A stretch of DNA of 64,000 nt from Acetobacter oryzifermentans (GCF_001628715.1 NZ_CP011121.1:62001-126000); one strand, 5' to 3'; positions 47,701-55,884 are shown, counted from the first letter of the stretch. A program made the numbers and translations. Notes: generated by a model from the letters alone, not told the origin.

Positions 47701-47861
47701 ACCCGTGGCGGAATGAATTCCGGAAACACATCATAGCTGGCATGTCTCAAGCCATACAGGCCATAGAAGAACAACAGACATGCGGTTGCGATAACCACGC
47801 CCCGGAAGCGGATCGAAAACCCGATAATAGCTGCCTGAAGGCTGAAAGAACGTCCCGTCAT
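44727..47861 (-). CDS. Heavy-metal efflux RND pump (CzcA/CusA family), system 1
   Basis: 1044 residues, full length. YDVFPEFIPPRVTIQTEAAG follows the first membrane helix, a large periplasmic domain comes next, and the fourth helix region reads LAIAIGEVVDDAVIGVEN, the acidic site used for proton coupling. The second half repeats the layout. Substrate class (copper-silver or zinc-cadmium-cobalt) is uncertain; the acidic pattern is closer to CusA-like pumps than to classical CzcA. It is the last gene of a CDF-TolC-adaptor-pump unit under MerR control. Confidence 0.9.
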   Translation of the reverse strand: MTGRSFSLQAAIIGFSIRFRGVVIATACLLFFYGLYGLRHASYDVFPEFIPPRVTIQTEAAGFTPEQVETLVSRPMELALTGLPGIQRVQSTSIQGLSVVNVLFATSTDIYRARQLVGEQMNVVAQQLPAGVHAPTMTPLTSSAGLVLVIGLTSEQQSLMQLRTLADWSLRPRLLALPGVAGVSVFGGERRSLQIQVHPDQLILHHIGLNDVLAAAQEATGIQGAGFIDTPNQRVVLQSDGQALTPESLARTVIVRSDNGAVTLGSIATVTEAPIPAFGAANIEGKTGIVVNIWEQYGANTMAVTREIEAALTDFRPQLQGQGITLHADLFRPANFITTALGNATRALLLGGFLVVVVIFLFLFDLRTAAICCATIPLAILIALSLLETLGVTLNAMTLGGLAIAIGEVVDDAVIGVENVTRRLRENRLLVQPASTARVVLDACVEVRSAVVYATFAVIIVFLPVIALPGLSGRLFAPLATAYVLAVMASLAAAVTVVPALCAWLLATPGEIRREPPLAGWTARAYERLLARLMRHPRFVIGGMILTTLIGFAALPFLESDFIPDFKEGHLIIHMTAVPGTSLEQSLKLGRQVTEKLRQLPEIRSVAQRVGRASLDEDTDGPHTSEFEVDLNQVDGKASRQIDARVRKALDGFVGASFSVSSFLTMRVNETLSGSSSAVAINIIGDDLDVLDIQANNIVRMLHQIHGATDVRIEAPPGVPELAIRLRPADLERWGLRSADVLRSIHTAWQGETVGQIYERSAAFNVMVRLDDASRNDVASVGSLPLHTVHGNYVPLRAVADIYETNGRYQVSHLGAQRIQTVTANVTGRSAQSFVQDARTAIAKNIKLPLGTYVQFTSAAEAESQSRKELFINSGLAAIAVMILLSIITQGWRNLALILVNLPFAFVGGILAIIVSGTTLTLGATVGFVTLFGITLRNSVMMISHFETLVEREHLTWGVTTALRGARDRVVPVLMTSLVTALGLAPLAVDMNAPGREIEGPMAAVILGGLMTSMILNLFVLPILAVKFGSFSENETGVPETLFK

Positions 47862-48895
47862 CAGTCGTCATCGTCTCCTGATTCAAGCTGAGCTCGGAAT
47901 TCTTCAGACAGAAGTAATTGCGTACCCTCTATGACGATTTGCGTTTCGTGTGTGATTTGTCCTGGAGTATCTTGGATCAGGTAGCCACCTTCTCGGTCCG
48001 GCACGTCGGTCGTAAGAGGTAAGCGTGTAAATTTTCCGTGTCCGTTATCACGGTATATCCACGACTTACCTTGCAGCCAGATAATAGCTGATGCAGGTAT
48101 CCGGATACCGGGACGTTCCTCTTCGGTAGGCAGGAGAACGGAAACATTCATGCCCGCGACAAGCTGACTTTCAGCCGACGCAAAATAGAAAAAGCTACGC
48201 CCCTGAATAGCAGGATCGGTCATGGTTACAGGAGACAAATAGTGGAGCATTGTCCCGTGTCCACCCGTGTTTCCATAATCGGTCACATCCGCCTGACTTG
48301 GTGGGGTTGGTAGATCCATATCTGGTGGAAGGGTCACCTTGACCAAGACCACTTGTTGTTGAAGTAACTGTGTAATGAAAATTGTATTTTTTTCGGTAGC
48401 GTCAGATATGACCGAACCAAATTGCTGTCTGATAATATTAAGTGCGTTATTCACCTGGACCTGTTCTGCTTTTACCATAGCTGAATTGGACTGAAATCTG
48501 GCTGTTGTCTCCTGGAATTGTTCCTGAGAGATATTCTGCCGATCGCGATACAGTCCTTTGTCACGATCGAGTTTCGCACGGGCAAGCGTCTGCTGTGCCT
48601 GCATGCTCTCCAGCCGCGCTTTCATGTCAGCATAATCACTAACAAGAGTGATAAGTTGTGTTGCGTTCAGAACGTAACCATAGGCGGGAACCAGCTTTCT
48701 CCAAGGCACGATGCTGGGTCGTGCAGAAGCAATGCCGCTCTTCGTAACTGCTTCCGGGGAGACCGTCACGGTCGCCTCTGCACCAAGAACCGAAACTGGT
48801 TGATCATCATCATCTGCAATGGCAATGTCTGTCCCGTTTAGAACTAGGAAGACAGAAAGACCTGCAAGAGGCAGCCAGAAGGCCCTCGCTTTCAT
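47861..48895 (-). CDS. RND efflux periplasmic adaptor, system 1
   Basis: 344 residues. A signal peptide is present (LPLAGLSVFLVLNGTDIAIA). A coiled hairpin follows (SDYADMKARLESMQAQQTLA and further), then barrel domains. The C-terminus is very acidic (SGDDDD), and the mature start also has DDDD, which might bind metal. Links inner pump and outer channel. 1-bp overlap with the pump gene, 4-bp with the TolC gene. Confidence 0.88.
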   Translation of the reverse strand: MKARAFWLPLAGLSVFLVLNGTDIAIADDDDQPVSVLGAEATVTVSPEAVTKSGIASARPSIVPWRKLVPAYGYVLNATQLITLVSDYADMKARLESMQAQQTLARAKLDRDKGLYRDRQNISQEQFQETTARFQSNSAMVKAEQVQVNNALNIIRQQFGSVISDATEKNTIFITQLLQQQVVLVKVTLPPDMDLPTPPSQADVTDYGNTGGHGTMLHYLSPVTMTDPAIQGRSFFYFASAESQLVAGMNVSVLLPTEEERPGIRIPASAIIWLQGKSWIYRDNGHGKFTRLPLTTDVPDREGGYLIQDTPGQITHETQIVIEGTQLLLSEEFRAQLESGDDDD

Positions 48896-50334
48896 GGTGA
48901 GTTCCTTTGGTTATTTTCAAGTAGGCCAGAAGCCTGCGCGGCATTGGTGTGATCAAAAATGGGCTGCTGCATGCCATCTTCGATCTGACCTATGGCTTGC
49001 CGTTGCTGAATTTCTGCTTCAAGAAGAGCGGTCTCCGCTTGAATCTGCTCTATATGAGTCATAACCATCGTTGGTCGGTCGATTGCACCTGACTGAAGGC
49101 GGTGCTGCATCTGGTTCAGCCTTACCCGTACGGTTTTGGCAAGTTCTTCCGCCTGTAGCAGAATTGATGTCGTGCCGCGGTAATTGGCCGTAGCCTGCGA
49201 GATGGACTTAAACACTGTGTTCTCTGCACGCCGGAGACGAGCCGCCGCCTCATGCTCCTGCCCAACAGCTTCAGCTATGGGGCCTTCGTTCTGATTGAAA
49301 ATCGGAATTTGCAGAGAGGGATCTACCTCAAAGCGATTTGAAATCTCCCAGTTATAGGCGGGACTGATGGTGACATCGGGATAGCGTCGAGAAACTTCGA
49401 CCCGTAGAGCCTGTCGGGCGGCGTCATAAGACGCAAGAAGTTCCCGCAGATCCGCGCGTTGCATTACGGCTTGGTATCTCATGTCCTGTGAATCGCGGTA
49501 TTCTATGAGGTCGGGACAGACATCAAATGCTTTTGTATCAAGAGCAATGGAATCAAGTGCTTCGGCAGGAACCCCGATTGCTCCTGCCAGAGCTGCCTTA
49601 CGGACGGCATACTCGCGCCGCAGATCACTGACAGACAACTCGGCATGGATCATTTCCGTCCGTACCTGCGATATTTCGAAAGCGGATGCTCGCCCCTGAT
49701 CAAAACGTGCCTGTTCCAGGGTAAAGAGTTCGCGTTTAGCTGCCGCAGTCTCTTCCACAAGCTTGAGGCGCCCGGATACAGCCCAGACGCCGAGAAGAGC
49801 AGACCGCGTGTCGCTGCGTAGTTTCCATGCAGTATTGATGACTTCCCATTGCGCGACGGCAGCCCGATATCTGGCTTCTTTGATACGGTGATAACGCCTG
49901 CCGAAAAATTCGATCAGTATTGACGCGCCGTAGCCGACGTAATGAGCCGATGGGCCACCCAGCACCGTGAAACTGGGATTGGGCAGTTGACCGGCTGTCT
50001 TGATTCCAGCGCGAGCCGTTTCCAGTTGAGCTTTAGCTACAAGGATATCGGGATGAAAATACAAGGTAGCAAGCGTCAGGCGAGTGATGCCCCATGCGTT
50101 TTCCTGACTCGATACGTTTGGTCCGAGAACTTTTGTAATGAATTCTTGCAATCCGGCATCCGTAAATTGACGGCTGGAAAATTTCTGGACATCTGATTCC
50201 GGCGAAATATTTGAGTGACCACTATTTGTGCAGCCACAGAGCAGGGGAAAAATCAGGAGAATGAATGCCGCATTATAGCGTGTGCGTCTCCTTACCTGCT
50301 TAATATATTCTAGAGTATTATATGATTTATACAT
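48892..50334 (-). CDS. TolC/CzcC-type outer-membrane lipoprotein, system 1
   Basis: 480 residues. Lipobox LLCGC near residue 35 after a hydrophobic stretch. Two repeated helical OEP units, with ISNRFEVDPSLQIPIFNQNE as the strand region characteristic of the family. Forms the exit duct of the tripartite pump. Overlaps the CDF gene by 8 bp. Confidence 0.9.
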   Translation of the reverse strand: MYKSYNTLEYIKQVRRRTRYNAAFILLIFPLLCGCTNSGHSNISPESDVQKFSSRQFTDAGLQEFITKVLGPNVSSQENAWGITRLTLATLYFHPDILVAKAQLETARAGIKTAGQLPNPSFTVLGGPSAHYVGYGASILIEFFGRRYHRIKEARYRAAVAQWEVINTAWKLRSDTRSALLGVWAVSGRLKLVEETAAAKRELFTLEQARFDQGRASAFEISQVRTEMIHAELSVSDLRREYAVRKAALAGAIGVPAEALDSIALDTKAFDVCPDLIEYRDSQDMRYQAVMQRADLRELLASYDAARQALRVEVSRRYPDVTISPAYNWEISNRFEVDPSLQIPIFNQNEGPIAEAVGQEHEAAARLRRAENTVFKSISQATANYRGTTSILLQAEELAKTVRVRLNQMQHRLQSGAIDRPTMVMTHIEQIQAETALLEAEIQQRQAIGQIEDGMQQPIFDHTNAAQASGLLENNQRNSP

Positions 50335-50977
50335 TAATATGTCGTGATATATCTGATTTGTTATCTGTTAGTTCTACTCTCGATTGTCGCATAATCTGCA
50401 CACCTCCACTAATACCAAGCATCGCAAGGATGGCAGCTACCGCAATATCCGGCCACGCAGAACGAGTGCCAAACACGCCCAGAGCTGCCAGCACAACGGC
50501 AACATTTCCGATCGCATCATTACGAGAGCAGATCCATACGGAACGGCGGTTGGCATCACCTTTCCGGTGTGTCCATAATATGAGGGCACAGGCCAGATTG
50601 ACCGCGAGGGCAAGCAGACCAATGCCGCCCATTGCGTCTGGGTGAGGCGGATGGTTGCTGTTCATTACCATCCACCCAGCATTGGCCATTACCCATATCC
50701 CAGCCACGAACAGGGTCAGGCCTTTCAGAAAGGCCGCGCCAGCTCGCCATCGCAATGCCATTCCGGCAACACTGAGGCTTATTGCGTAGTTGGCGCTGTC
50801 GCCAAGGAAATCAATCGCGTCCGCCTGTAAGGATGCAGATCCAACCGACACGCCAGCCCCAGCTTCAACGGCAAACATGCTGGCATTGAGAAAAAGCGCG
50901 ATCAGGAGCGCTCTCCGCCATGATTTATTGATTGGTAGCGGCGTATCTGTGCATCCACCACAGCATCCTCCTGCCAT
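50327..50977 (-). CDS. Cation-diffusion-facilitator family transporter
   Basis: 216 residues from ATG 50977, with AGGGAGG before it. N-terminal metal-binding-like MAGGCCGGCTD; VGSASLQADAIDFLGDSANY has the HD/DD-type site of helix II and SRNDAIGNVAVVLAALGVFG the helix V site. It lacks the long cytoplasmic domain of CzcD, as usual in this short group. Exports divalent metal to the periplasm, where the RND system can take over. Confidence 0.88.
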   Translation of the reverse strand: MAGGCCGGCTDTPLPINKSWRRALLIALFLNASMFAVEAGAGVSVGSASLQADAIDFLGDSANYAISLSVAGMALRWRAGAAFLKGLTLFVAGIWVMANAGWMVMNSNHPPHPDAMGGIGLLALAVNLACALILWTHRKGDANRRSVWICSRNDAIGNVAVVLAALGVFGTRSAWPDIAVAAILAMLGISGGVQIMRQSRVELTDNKSDISRHINV

Positions 50978-51009
50978 CCAGCGCCTCCCTGACGAATCAT
51001 CTGTTTTAA

Positions 51010-51040
51010 TGTATGCTCCCTGTAGCAACTACAGGGTCAA
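51010..51040 (-). promoter_or_regulatory. MerR-type promoter/operator of the CDF-RND operon
   Basis: CCCTGTAG at 51018-51025 and CTACAGGG at 51029-51036 form a perfect dyad with 3-base centre. On the minus strand a TTGACC -35 (51035-51040) and CATACA -10 (51010-51015) are 19 bp apart, the long spacing that MerR proteins correct by bending DNA. Confidence 0.8.
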
Positions 51041-51050
51041 GAGGCAGGGA

Positions 51051-51449
51051 ATGCGATCGATTGGCGCCTTGGGAAAGGCAACGAATACCAAAGTCGAGAC
51101 GATCCGCTATTATGAACGGATCGGACTGCTGGCTCCGCCACAGCGGACCGATGGCAATTATCGCGTTTATGATGATGCGGCGCTCGCGAGACTGTCTTTT
51201 ATTCGTCGATCCCGTGATCTGGGTTTTTCATTAGATCAGGTAAGAGTTCTATTATCCCTAGCGGATCAGGGAACCCAGGATTGTAAGACAGTTGATAGAA
51301 TTGCTCGTGACCATATGGCAGAGATTGAGCACAAAATTGCGGATCTCAAGGCATTGCGTCATGAACTTTCTACGATAATAAAATCATGCCGGGGAGGTAA
51401 TATTTCAGAATGCCGAATTATTGAAGCACTTTCTCCGTTTGATAATTAG
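51051..51449 (+). CDS. MerR-family metal regulator, CadR/PbrR-like
   Basis: 132 residues from ATG 51051. Winged helix ATNTKVETIRYYERIGLLAP; the C-terminal part has DCKTVDRI, KSCRGG and SECRII, three cysteines spaced as in Cd/Pb sensors. Divergent from the CDF gene and reading the intervening 19-bp-spaced promoter. A longer frame from 50790 is antisense to the CDF gene and not the start. Confidence 0.9.
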   Translation: MRSIGALGKATNTKVETIRYYERIGLLAPPQRTDGNYRVYDDAALARLSFIRRSRDLGFSLDQVRVLLSLADQGTQDCKTVDRIARDHMAEIEHKIADLKALRHELSTIIKSCRGGNISECRIIEALSPFDN

Positions 51450-51803
51450 TTCTCCTGACTTTTTTCGCAGCTAGTCGATTCTGCATTTGATGGGAAGATT
51501 ACCCGAAATAATTATACGGCCTCATCCTCACGTGTCAGAATCTGAAAAATCCTCATCGAAAATTCAAGGACTATACGTGCTCCCATGGTGGCAGTTTATG
51601 ATCAGGCCAGTTCTGAAGCAGACATTCTGCTGCCCCCCCAAACCTGACAGCACATTAGGTCATACGACGTTATTATTTTGTCCTTCATATCCTGAATTTG
51701 AATTGTAATTTGATGAAAAAATTTACGCAAAATAGTGGTAATTGTGGTAGCAGTGTGTGGAAACTCCCGTACATTGCTTGGCTTCTTTTCACACGAGAAT
51801 GCG
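51450..51803. other. Spacer between merR and tniA of Tn-2
   Basis: AT-rich, with short frames only and nothing recognisable. The tniA promoter must lie here. The frame preceding ATG 51804 extends to 51735 but has no good ribosome site. Confidence 0.4.
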
Positions 51804-53468
51804 ATGCGACAGACAAAACCGTCAATCACTTCTGTTAGTGAAGATGTTTGGTCAAGAGCATCCCATCGACATGCACTGCTGCGTGGATTGTTAGAGGAAA
51901 ATCAAAGAAATCATCTTTCAGTCAAATTAGTCGCAAGCGACCTGGGTATCAGTGTGCAACACACTTACCGCCTTCTGAAAAAACTACGTGAGGAACAAAC
52001 CACAGCGAGTTTGCTCCCATTACCTCGTGGCCCTCGTGTCGGGAACAGACGCTTAGCCGTAAATATAGAAAAAATAATCGAAGAAGTGATAAAGAAGATA
52101 TATCTCAAGCGTGAAAAACCGACATTGAAACAGGTCCATCGATATATAGAGTGCGAATGCCAAAAATCAGGTTTCAATGTGCCGTCCATGAAAGCTGTTC
52201 GGTCACGTGTTGCAACTTGCAATTCAAAAACACTTATCAAGAAACGCGAAGGAAAAACGGCGACTGAAGCTGCGTTTCACCAGATTCAGGGAAGTCTCGA
52301 AGCAGATAGGCCGCTGGAGATCGTGCAGATTGACCACACGAAAGTTGACCTCATGCTGGTTGACGATATTACTCGTGCGAGCATCGGTCGGCCTTGGCTG
52401 ACGTTGGTGATGGATATTCACACGCGTATGGTTCTGGGCTTCCTTCTATCCCTCGAAGCTCCCTGCACCACTTCAGTCGCACTTGCCCTCACGCAAGCGG
52501 TTCTCCCCAAAGATTCCTGGCGTGCGGAGCGTCTAATTGAAAACAGCTGGCCAACGAGTGGGATTCCTCGCTGTATTCATGTCGATAATGGAGCGGAGTT
52601 TCATGGTCGTTCTTTCGAGCGTGGTTGTGAGCAACACGGCATTCAGATTGCTTATCGACCGCCCGCCACTCCACGTTATGGTGGACACATAGAGCGTTTG
52701 ATGGGCACGCTGATGCATCGCATTCAGGCATTGCCAGGCACCACATTTTCGAATGTTGTGGAAAGAGGGGATTACCGCTCCGAAGAGCGTGCATGCCTGT
52801 CGTTTCGGGAGTTTGAACGCATATTGGCGCTGGAAGTGCTTGGTCCGTATCATAATGAAATTCATCGCGGTCTTGGTCAGCCTCCTATAGCAAAATGGAC
52901 GTCGAGCATCGAAACAACTGCTTCCCGACATCCTTTGGATTCTCAGGCCTTTCTTCTTGATTTTCTTCCCTACGAAACACGGGTGATACGACGCGATGGT
53001 GTTCGGTTATTCAATATCCAATACCAGGATGGAGGTCTTGCACATCTGCTTGGGCGTCCCGATACGCGTTTGCGGGTGAAATACGACCCCCGTAATCTCT
53101 CGTCTGTTTATGTCGAACTGCCAGACGGCGACCATGTCAGGGTCCCTTACGCAGATTTGCGTCGGGAACCTATTACTCTGTGGGAACATCGTAATGCGGT
53201 CCGGTGTCTGAAAGATGAGGGACGTCGCAGTGTAGATGAAGCCTCAATCTTCACCGCCATCCGGGAGCAACGGGCAATCCTCGACGAAGCTCGTGGTCTG
53301 AGCCGCGAGGCACGCAGAAATGTTGTCCGTCGTGAAATCGCCCAGAGGTGCGCTGATAGCCCGTCAGAACCGAACCAAAGTCAATTTCCTGCTGGAAAAG
53401 CAGAAGACGATGTCGACCGCATCCCGATGCCGCCTCCAGGCGCTCATAGCGGTGTGGAGATCTGGTAA
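51804..53468 (+). CDS. tniA: TniA transposase of Tn-2
   Basis: 554 residues from ATG 51804. N-terminal helix-turn-helix VKLVASDLGISVQHTYRLLK; catalytic residues in VQIDHTKVDLMLVDD, CIHVDNGAEFHG and YGGHIERLMGTL. From about residue 165 on it is over 90% identical to TniA of Tn-1; before that only about 45%. The N-terminal part is the one that reads terminal repeats in this family, and the terminal repeats of Tn-2 differ from Tn-1. Confidence 0.93.
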   Translation: MRQTKPSITSVSEDVWSRASHRHALLRGLLEENQRNHLSVKLVASDLGISVQHTYRLLKKLREEQTTASLLPLPRGPRVGNRRLAVNIEKIIEEVIKKIYLKREKPTLKQVHRYIECECQKSGFNVPSMKAVRSRVATCNSKTLIKKREGKTATEAAFHQIQGSLEADRPLEIVQIDHTKVDLMLVDDITRASIGRPWLTLVMDIHTRMVLGFLLSLEAPCTTSVALALTQAVLPKDSWRAERLIENSWPTSGIPRCIHVDNGAEFHGRSFERGCEQHGIQIAYRPPATPRYGGHIERLMGTLMHRIQALPGTTFSNVVERGDYRSEERACLSFREFERILALEVLGPYHNEIHRGLGQPPIAKWTSSIETTASRHPLDSQAFLLDFLPYETRVIRRDGVRLFNIQYQDGGLAHLLGRPDTRLRVKYDPRNLSSVYVELPDGDHVRVPYADLRREPITLWEHRNAVRCLKDEGRRSVDEASIFTAIREQRAILDEARGLSREARRNVVRREIAQRCADSPSEPNQSQFPAGKAEDDVDRIPMPPPGAHSGVEIW

Positions 53469-53470
53469 TC

Positions 53471-54394
53471 ATGTGCCGTGCAGAATGGTCGCATCTCCCA
53501 GAAGACGTGAGACCACTTGCTGCATTGGGGAACGAAGAGAGGATCCGCCACATCCGCGCCAAGCGTTGGGTGGATTACCCACACGCTGATCGTGTACTGA
53601 GGCGCCTCAACGAGATTTATGTCCAGCCACGTTCAGAGCGTATGGAAAATATGCTTCTGATCGGTCAGAGCGGTATGGGGAAAACGACACTCGTCCGAAA
53701 ATTTGAACGCACTCACACTGTCAGGCTGGGGAACAACGGGACGTGTCGTCTACATCCCATCGTCGTCATGCTGATGCCACATGACCCAACAGGGCCTCGC
53801 TTTTTTTCGCAGCTGCTCAAAGCAATCGGCGTTCCTGCAATCGACAATTTCGAGACAACGGCACCACGCGAGTCAACGGTTCTGCGCGTGTTGGCCGAGG
53901 TGCAGGTTAAAGTCATCGTTATTGACGAGTTGAATTCTGTTTTAGCGGGTACGGCCCGTCAGCAACGACTGTTTCTCCAATTGCTGCGCTGGCTGTCGAA
54001 CGAATTGCGTGTCGCTCTGGTAGGGATCGGTGTGCCGGAAACACGGCATGCTCTGCTTTCTGATGATCAGTTACGAAACCGGTTTATGAATCTGGAGCTG
54101 CCCGTGTGGGAGAATGGCCAGGATTTTAGTCATTTTGTGACGAGATTGATCTGGAGTTTGCCACTGCGGGAGCCGTCTCCTGTCGACTCCCGGCGACTGA
54201 TGCAAATGTTGGTTGGGCGCACGGGGGGCATTACTTTGGGCACCTGCAAGGCTATTGAACGCGCAGCGATCAGGGCAATTCGTTCCGGTACCGAGCGTCT
54301 TGATTATCAGGCTTTTGAGCATGAAGAGGTATGGGATGGTATTGAAGCGCCTGTAATAATGGGAGGACATCGACGGAAATCCCGTCGTGGGTAA
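53471..54394 (+). CDS. tniB: TniB AAA+ ATPase of Tn-2
   Basis: 307 residues, only a handful of differences from TniB of Tn-1 (for example TEVQAK to AEVQVK). Walker A GQSGMGKTT and Walker B VIVIDELNS intact. Such high identity between otherwise diverged modules suggests recombination or shared function. Confidence 0.95.
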   Translation: MCRAEWSHLPEDVRPLAALGNEERIRHIRAKRWVDYPHADRVLRRLNEIYVQPRSERMENMLLIGQSGMGKTTLVRKFERTHTVRLGNNGTCRLHPIVVMLMPHDPTGPRFFSQLLKAIGVPAIDNFETTAPRESTVLRVLAEVQVKVIVIDELNSVLAGTARQQRLFLQLLRWLSNELRVALVGIGVPETRHALLSDDQLRNRFMNLELPVWENGQDFSHFVTRLIWSLPLREPSPVDSRRLMQMLVGRTGGITLGTCKAIERAAIRAIRSGTERLDYQAFEHEEVWDGIEAPVIMGGHRRKSRRG

Positions 54395-55388
54395 AGAGGG
54401 GACACCGTCATCCCTTCCGCTCGTCCCATTTCCACACAGGGCAGAGGCGTTTTCCTCATGGCTATCCAGATTAGCCGCCCGCTACGATCTCCATGCTGAC
54501 CATCTTGCTCTTCATGCCGGATACCCTCTCCGAGGAGCGCGAGAACTGGACTGCTACCTGTTGCCTCAGGCGGACTGTGCTCTTGCACTCATGACCGGCC
54601 TGTCACAACGTTCAATCAGGACAATGCGCTGTGGAATGCCACAAAGGCGTCTTTGGGTTCGAGATCATCATGTCTGGTGTCGAGAGTGTGTACGGGAAGC
54701 TCTGCTAGAGGGAGATGAGCCTTGGGAGCGGCGGTCATGGCGAACGGGGGCTACAGTGATCTGCAGCCGTCATCGGCGAGTTCTGGAAGAAGCCTGTCCA
54801 CGGTGCAATAAAATAGGCAAGGGGTGTCTTTTTCTCAGTGACAAAGGTCGGGTACAGCCGCTGTGCGCCGTCAAAGGTGATAAAATCAATTTGTGGGGGG
54901 ATGCATTAGGTGATCAGCTTCCCTGGGGTCTGACGATAGACAGAACAATCTCCCGGTGCGTGAACGCTCTAAGCATTGATCTCTGTCGCAGTCTTGTCGG
55001 GCAGACACTTCGCGCACAATGGCGTGGAGTCAGCAGGGAACGTCGTCTGACGACAATTATTGAAGAGCTTACGCTGATTACCCTGATCACGATTGATTAT
55101 CTCCCGAGACCTCAACCGCCGCTTTACTGGATGCTGGAGCAGTCAGACTGGAAAGCCGCTTTCCATTATACGCCGGCCATGCTGCCAACTTCGCTGGCAA
55201 CCGGCATCATCATGCTGGTTTCGGTAGTATTGTCCGATCATCAGTTTTTTGAAGACAGGGTTTTCTGGGATCCTTCAGAATGTCAGGTTGCCTGTGAACC
55301 ACTCACGCCAGAGACTTATGTGATGTGGCTGCATCCGAAAGTAAGATCATGGGGACGACAGATCATCAGTGCACCATTTGGTGTGTAA
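54387..55388 (+). CDS. tniQ: TniQ target-selection protein of Tn-2
   Basis: 333 residues, GTG start, TniQ domain FSSWLSRLAARYDLHADHLA, zinc pairs WCREC and CSRH/CPRCNK. First 150 residues close to the Tn-1 copy; from about 150 on divergence increases. Directly followed by the right terminal sites. Confidence 0.93.
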   Translation: MGKEGTPSSLPLVPFPHRAEAFSSWLSRLAARYDLHADHLALHAGYPLRGARELDCYLLPQADCALALMTGLSQRSIRTMRCGMPQRRLWVRDHHVWCRECVREALLEGDEPWERRSWRTGATVICSRHRRVLEEACPRCNKIGKGCLFLSDKGRVQPLCAVKGDKINLWGDALGDQLPWGLTIDRTISRCVNALSIDLCRSLVGQTLRAQWRGVSRERRLTTIIEELTLITLITIDYLPRPQPPLYWMLEQSDWKAAFHYTPAMLPTSLATGIIMLVSVVLSDHQFFEDRVFWDPSECQVACEPLTPETYVMWLHPKVRSWGRQIISAPFGV

Positions 55389-55482
55389 CCTAATTAAGGA
55401 ATTTTTTCACCTAATTAAGGTTGTTTTTTCGGTGCTCAACCGGCGCGGAAACGGGGATTCTCCTAATTAAGGGTTTTCGACA
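55389..55482 (+). repeat. Tn-2 right end with three CCTAATTAAGG sites
   Basis: Sites at 55389-55399, 55410-55420 and 55462-55472; terminal CGACA at 55482. The layout (two inner sites, a T-rich spacer, one outer site) mirrors the right end of Tn-1 although the site sequence differs. Confidence 0.8.
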
Positions 55483-55545
55483 AAAAACCTTTCTTTTTCC
55501 GGGCGCCCACCTAGTTGCGATAAGTGGAATTATCGCAAGTAGGTA
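55483..55545. repeat. Outer part of E3-type end, copy b, with a 24-bp dyad
   Basis: 55483-55522 is the complement of 9085-9125 with changes. TTGCGATAA (55515-55523), GTGGAA (55524-55529) and TTATCGCAA (55530-55538) form a perfect dyad. The arms end in ATAA and TTAT around a 6-base centre, the shape of dif-like Xer sites, but it may equally be two E3 ends lying head to head. 55546-55692 has no gene. Confidence 0.5.
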
Positions 55546-55692
55546 TGGGGAAGGAGGTTGTTTTTTGGAAAAAGACGTAGTTTGAAACTAACTACGAAAT
55601 GAGGTAACTCCCACTTCCTCGTTGGGATTCCATATTGCGCAGTTTGGTACAGAATGGTATATATCATTGGTATCTACTAAAGAGAGGCGAAT

Positions 55693-55884
55693 ATGTCCGA
55701 TACAGCCAAAATTTTTATGACCGGTCGCAGCCAGGCTGTTCGGCTCCCCGCCGCTTACCGCTTTGACACATCAGAGGTCACCATCCGCAGAGACCCCCGT
55801 ACCGGCGATGTCATTCTCTCGCCTCGACCCGAGGGATGGAGCGAGACACTCTCTGCCATTCGTAAGGCCAAAGGGGCTGATTGA
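55693..55884 (+). pseudogene. vapB: VapB/MazE-like antitoxin, 3' end cut by IS3
   Basis: 63 residues: [20 protein letters not shown] and [20 protein letters not shown], an AbrB-type swapped-hairpin fold. The stop codon comes from the IS3 tip. The partner toxin vapC, expected downstream, is gone. Promoter-proximal AGAGAGGCGA serves as ribosome site. Confidence 0.8.

Larger units (their letters stand above)
31817..55482. mobile_element. Composite Tn5053/Tn7-like unit (23,666 bp) flanked by AAAAA
   Basis: The left end starts TGTCGAAAACCAGAAG at 31817 and the right end stops TTAAGGGTTTTCGACA at 55482. Five A flank both (31812-31816 and 55483-55487), the 5-bp duplication size of Tn5053 and Tn7 relatives. 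Removing the unit and one AAAAA rebuilds an E3-type end that aligns with 9085-9211. It contains two complete tniABQ modules, each with its own kind of terminal repeats. Confidence 0.7.
39086..55482 (+). mobile_element. Tn-2: tniABQ transposon with ars, metal-efflux and IS cargo (16.4 kb)
   Basis: The left end begins TGTCGAAATTCCTTAATTAAG at 39086 (first bases shown) with four CCTTAATTA-like sites at 39096-39106, 39144-39155, 39164-39174 and 39185-39195. The right end has CCTAATTAAGG at 55389-55399, 55410-55420 and 55462-55472 and stops CGACA at 55482. Transposition genes sit next to the right end. IS3 and IS110 copies inserted later have scrambled the cargo. Confidence 0.75.
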
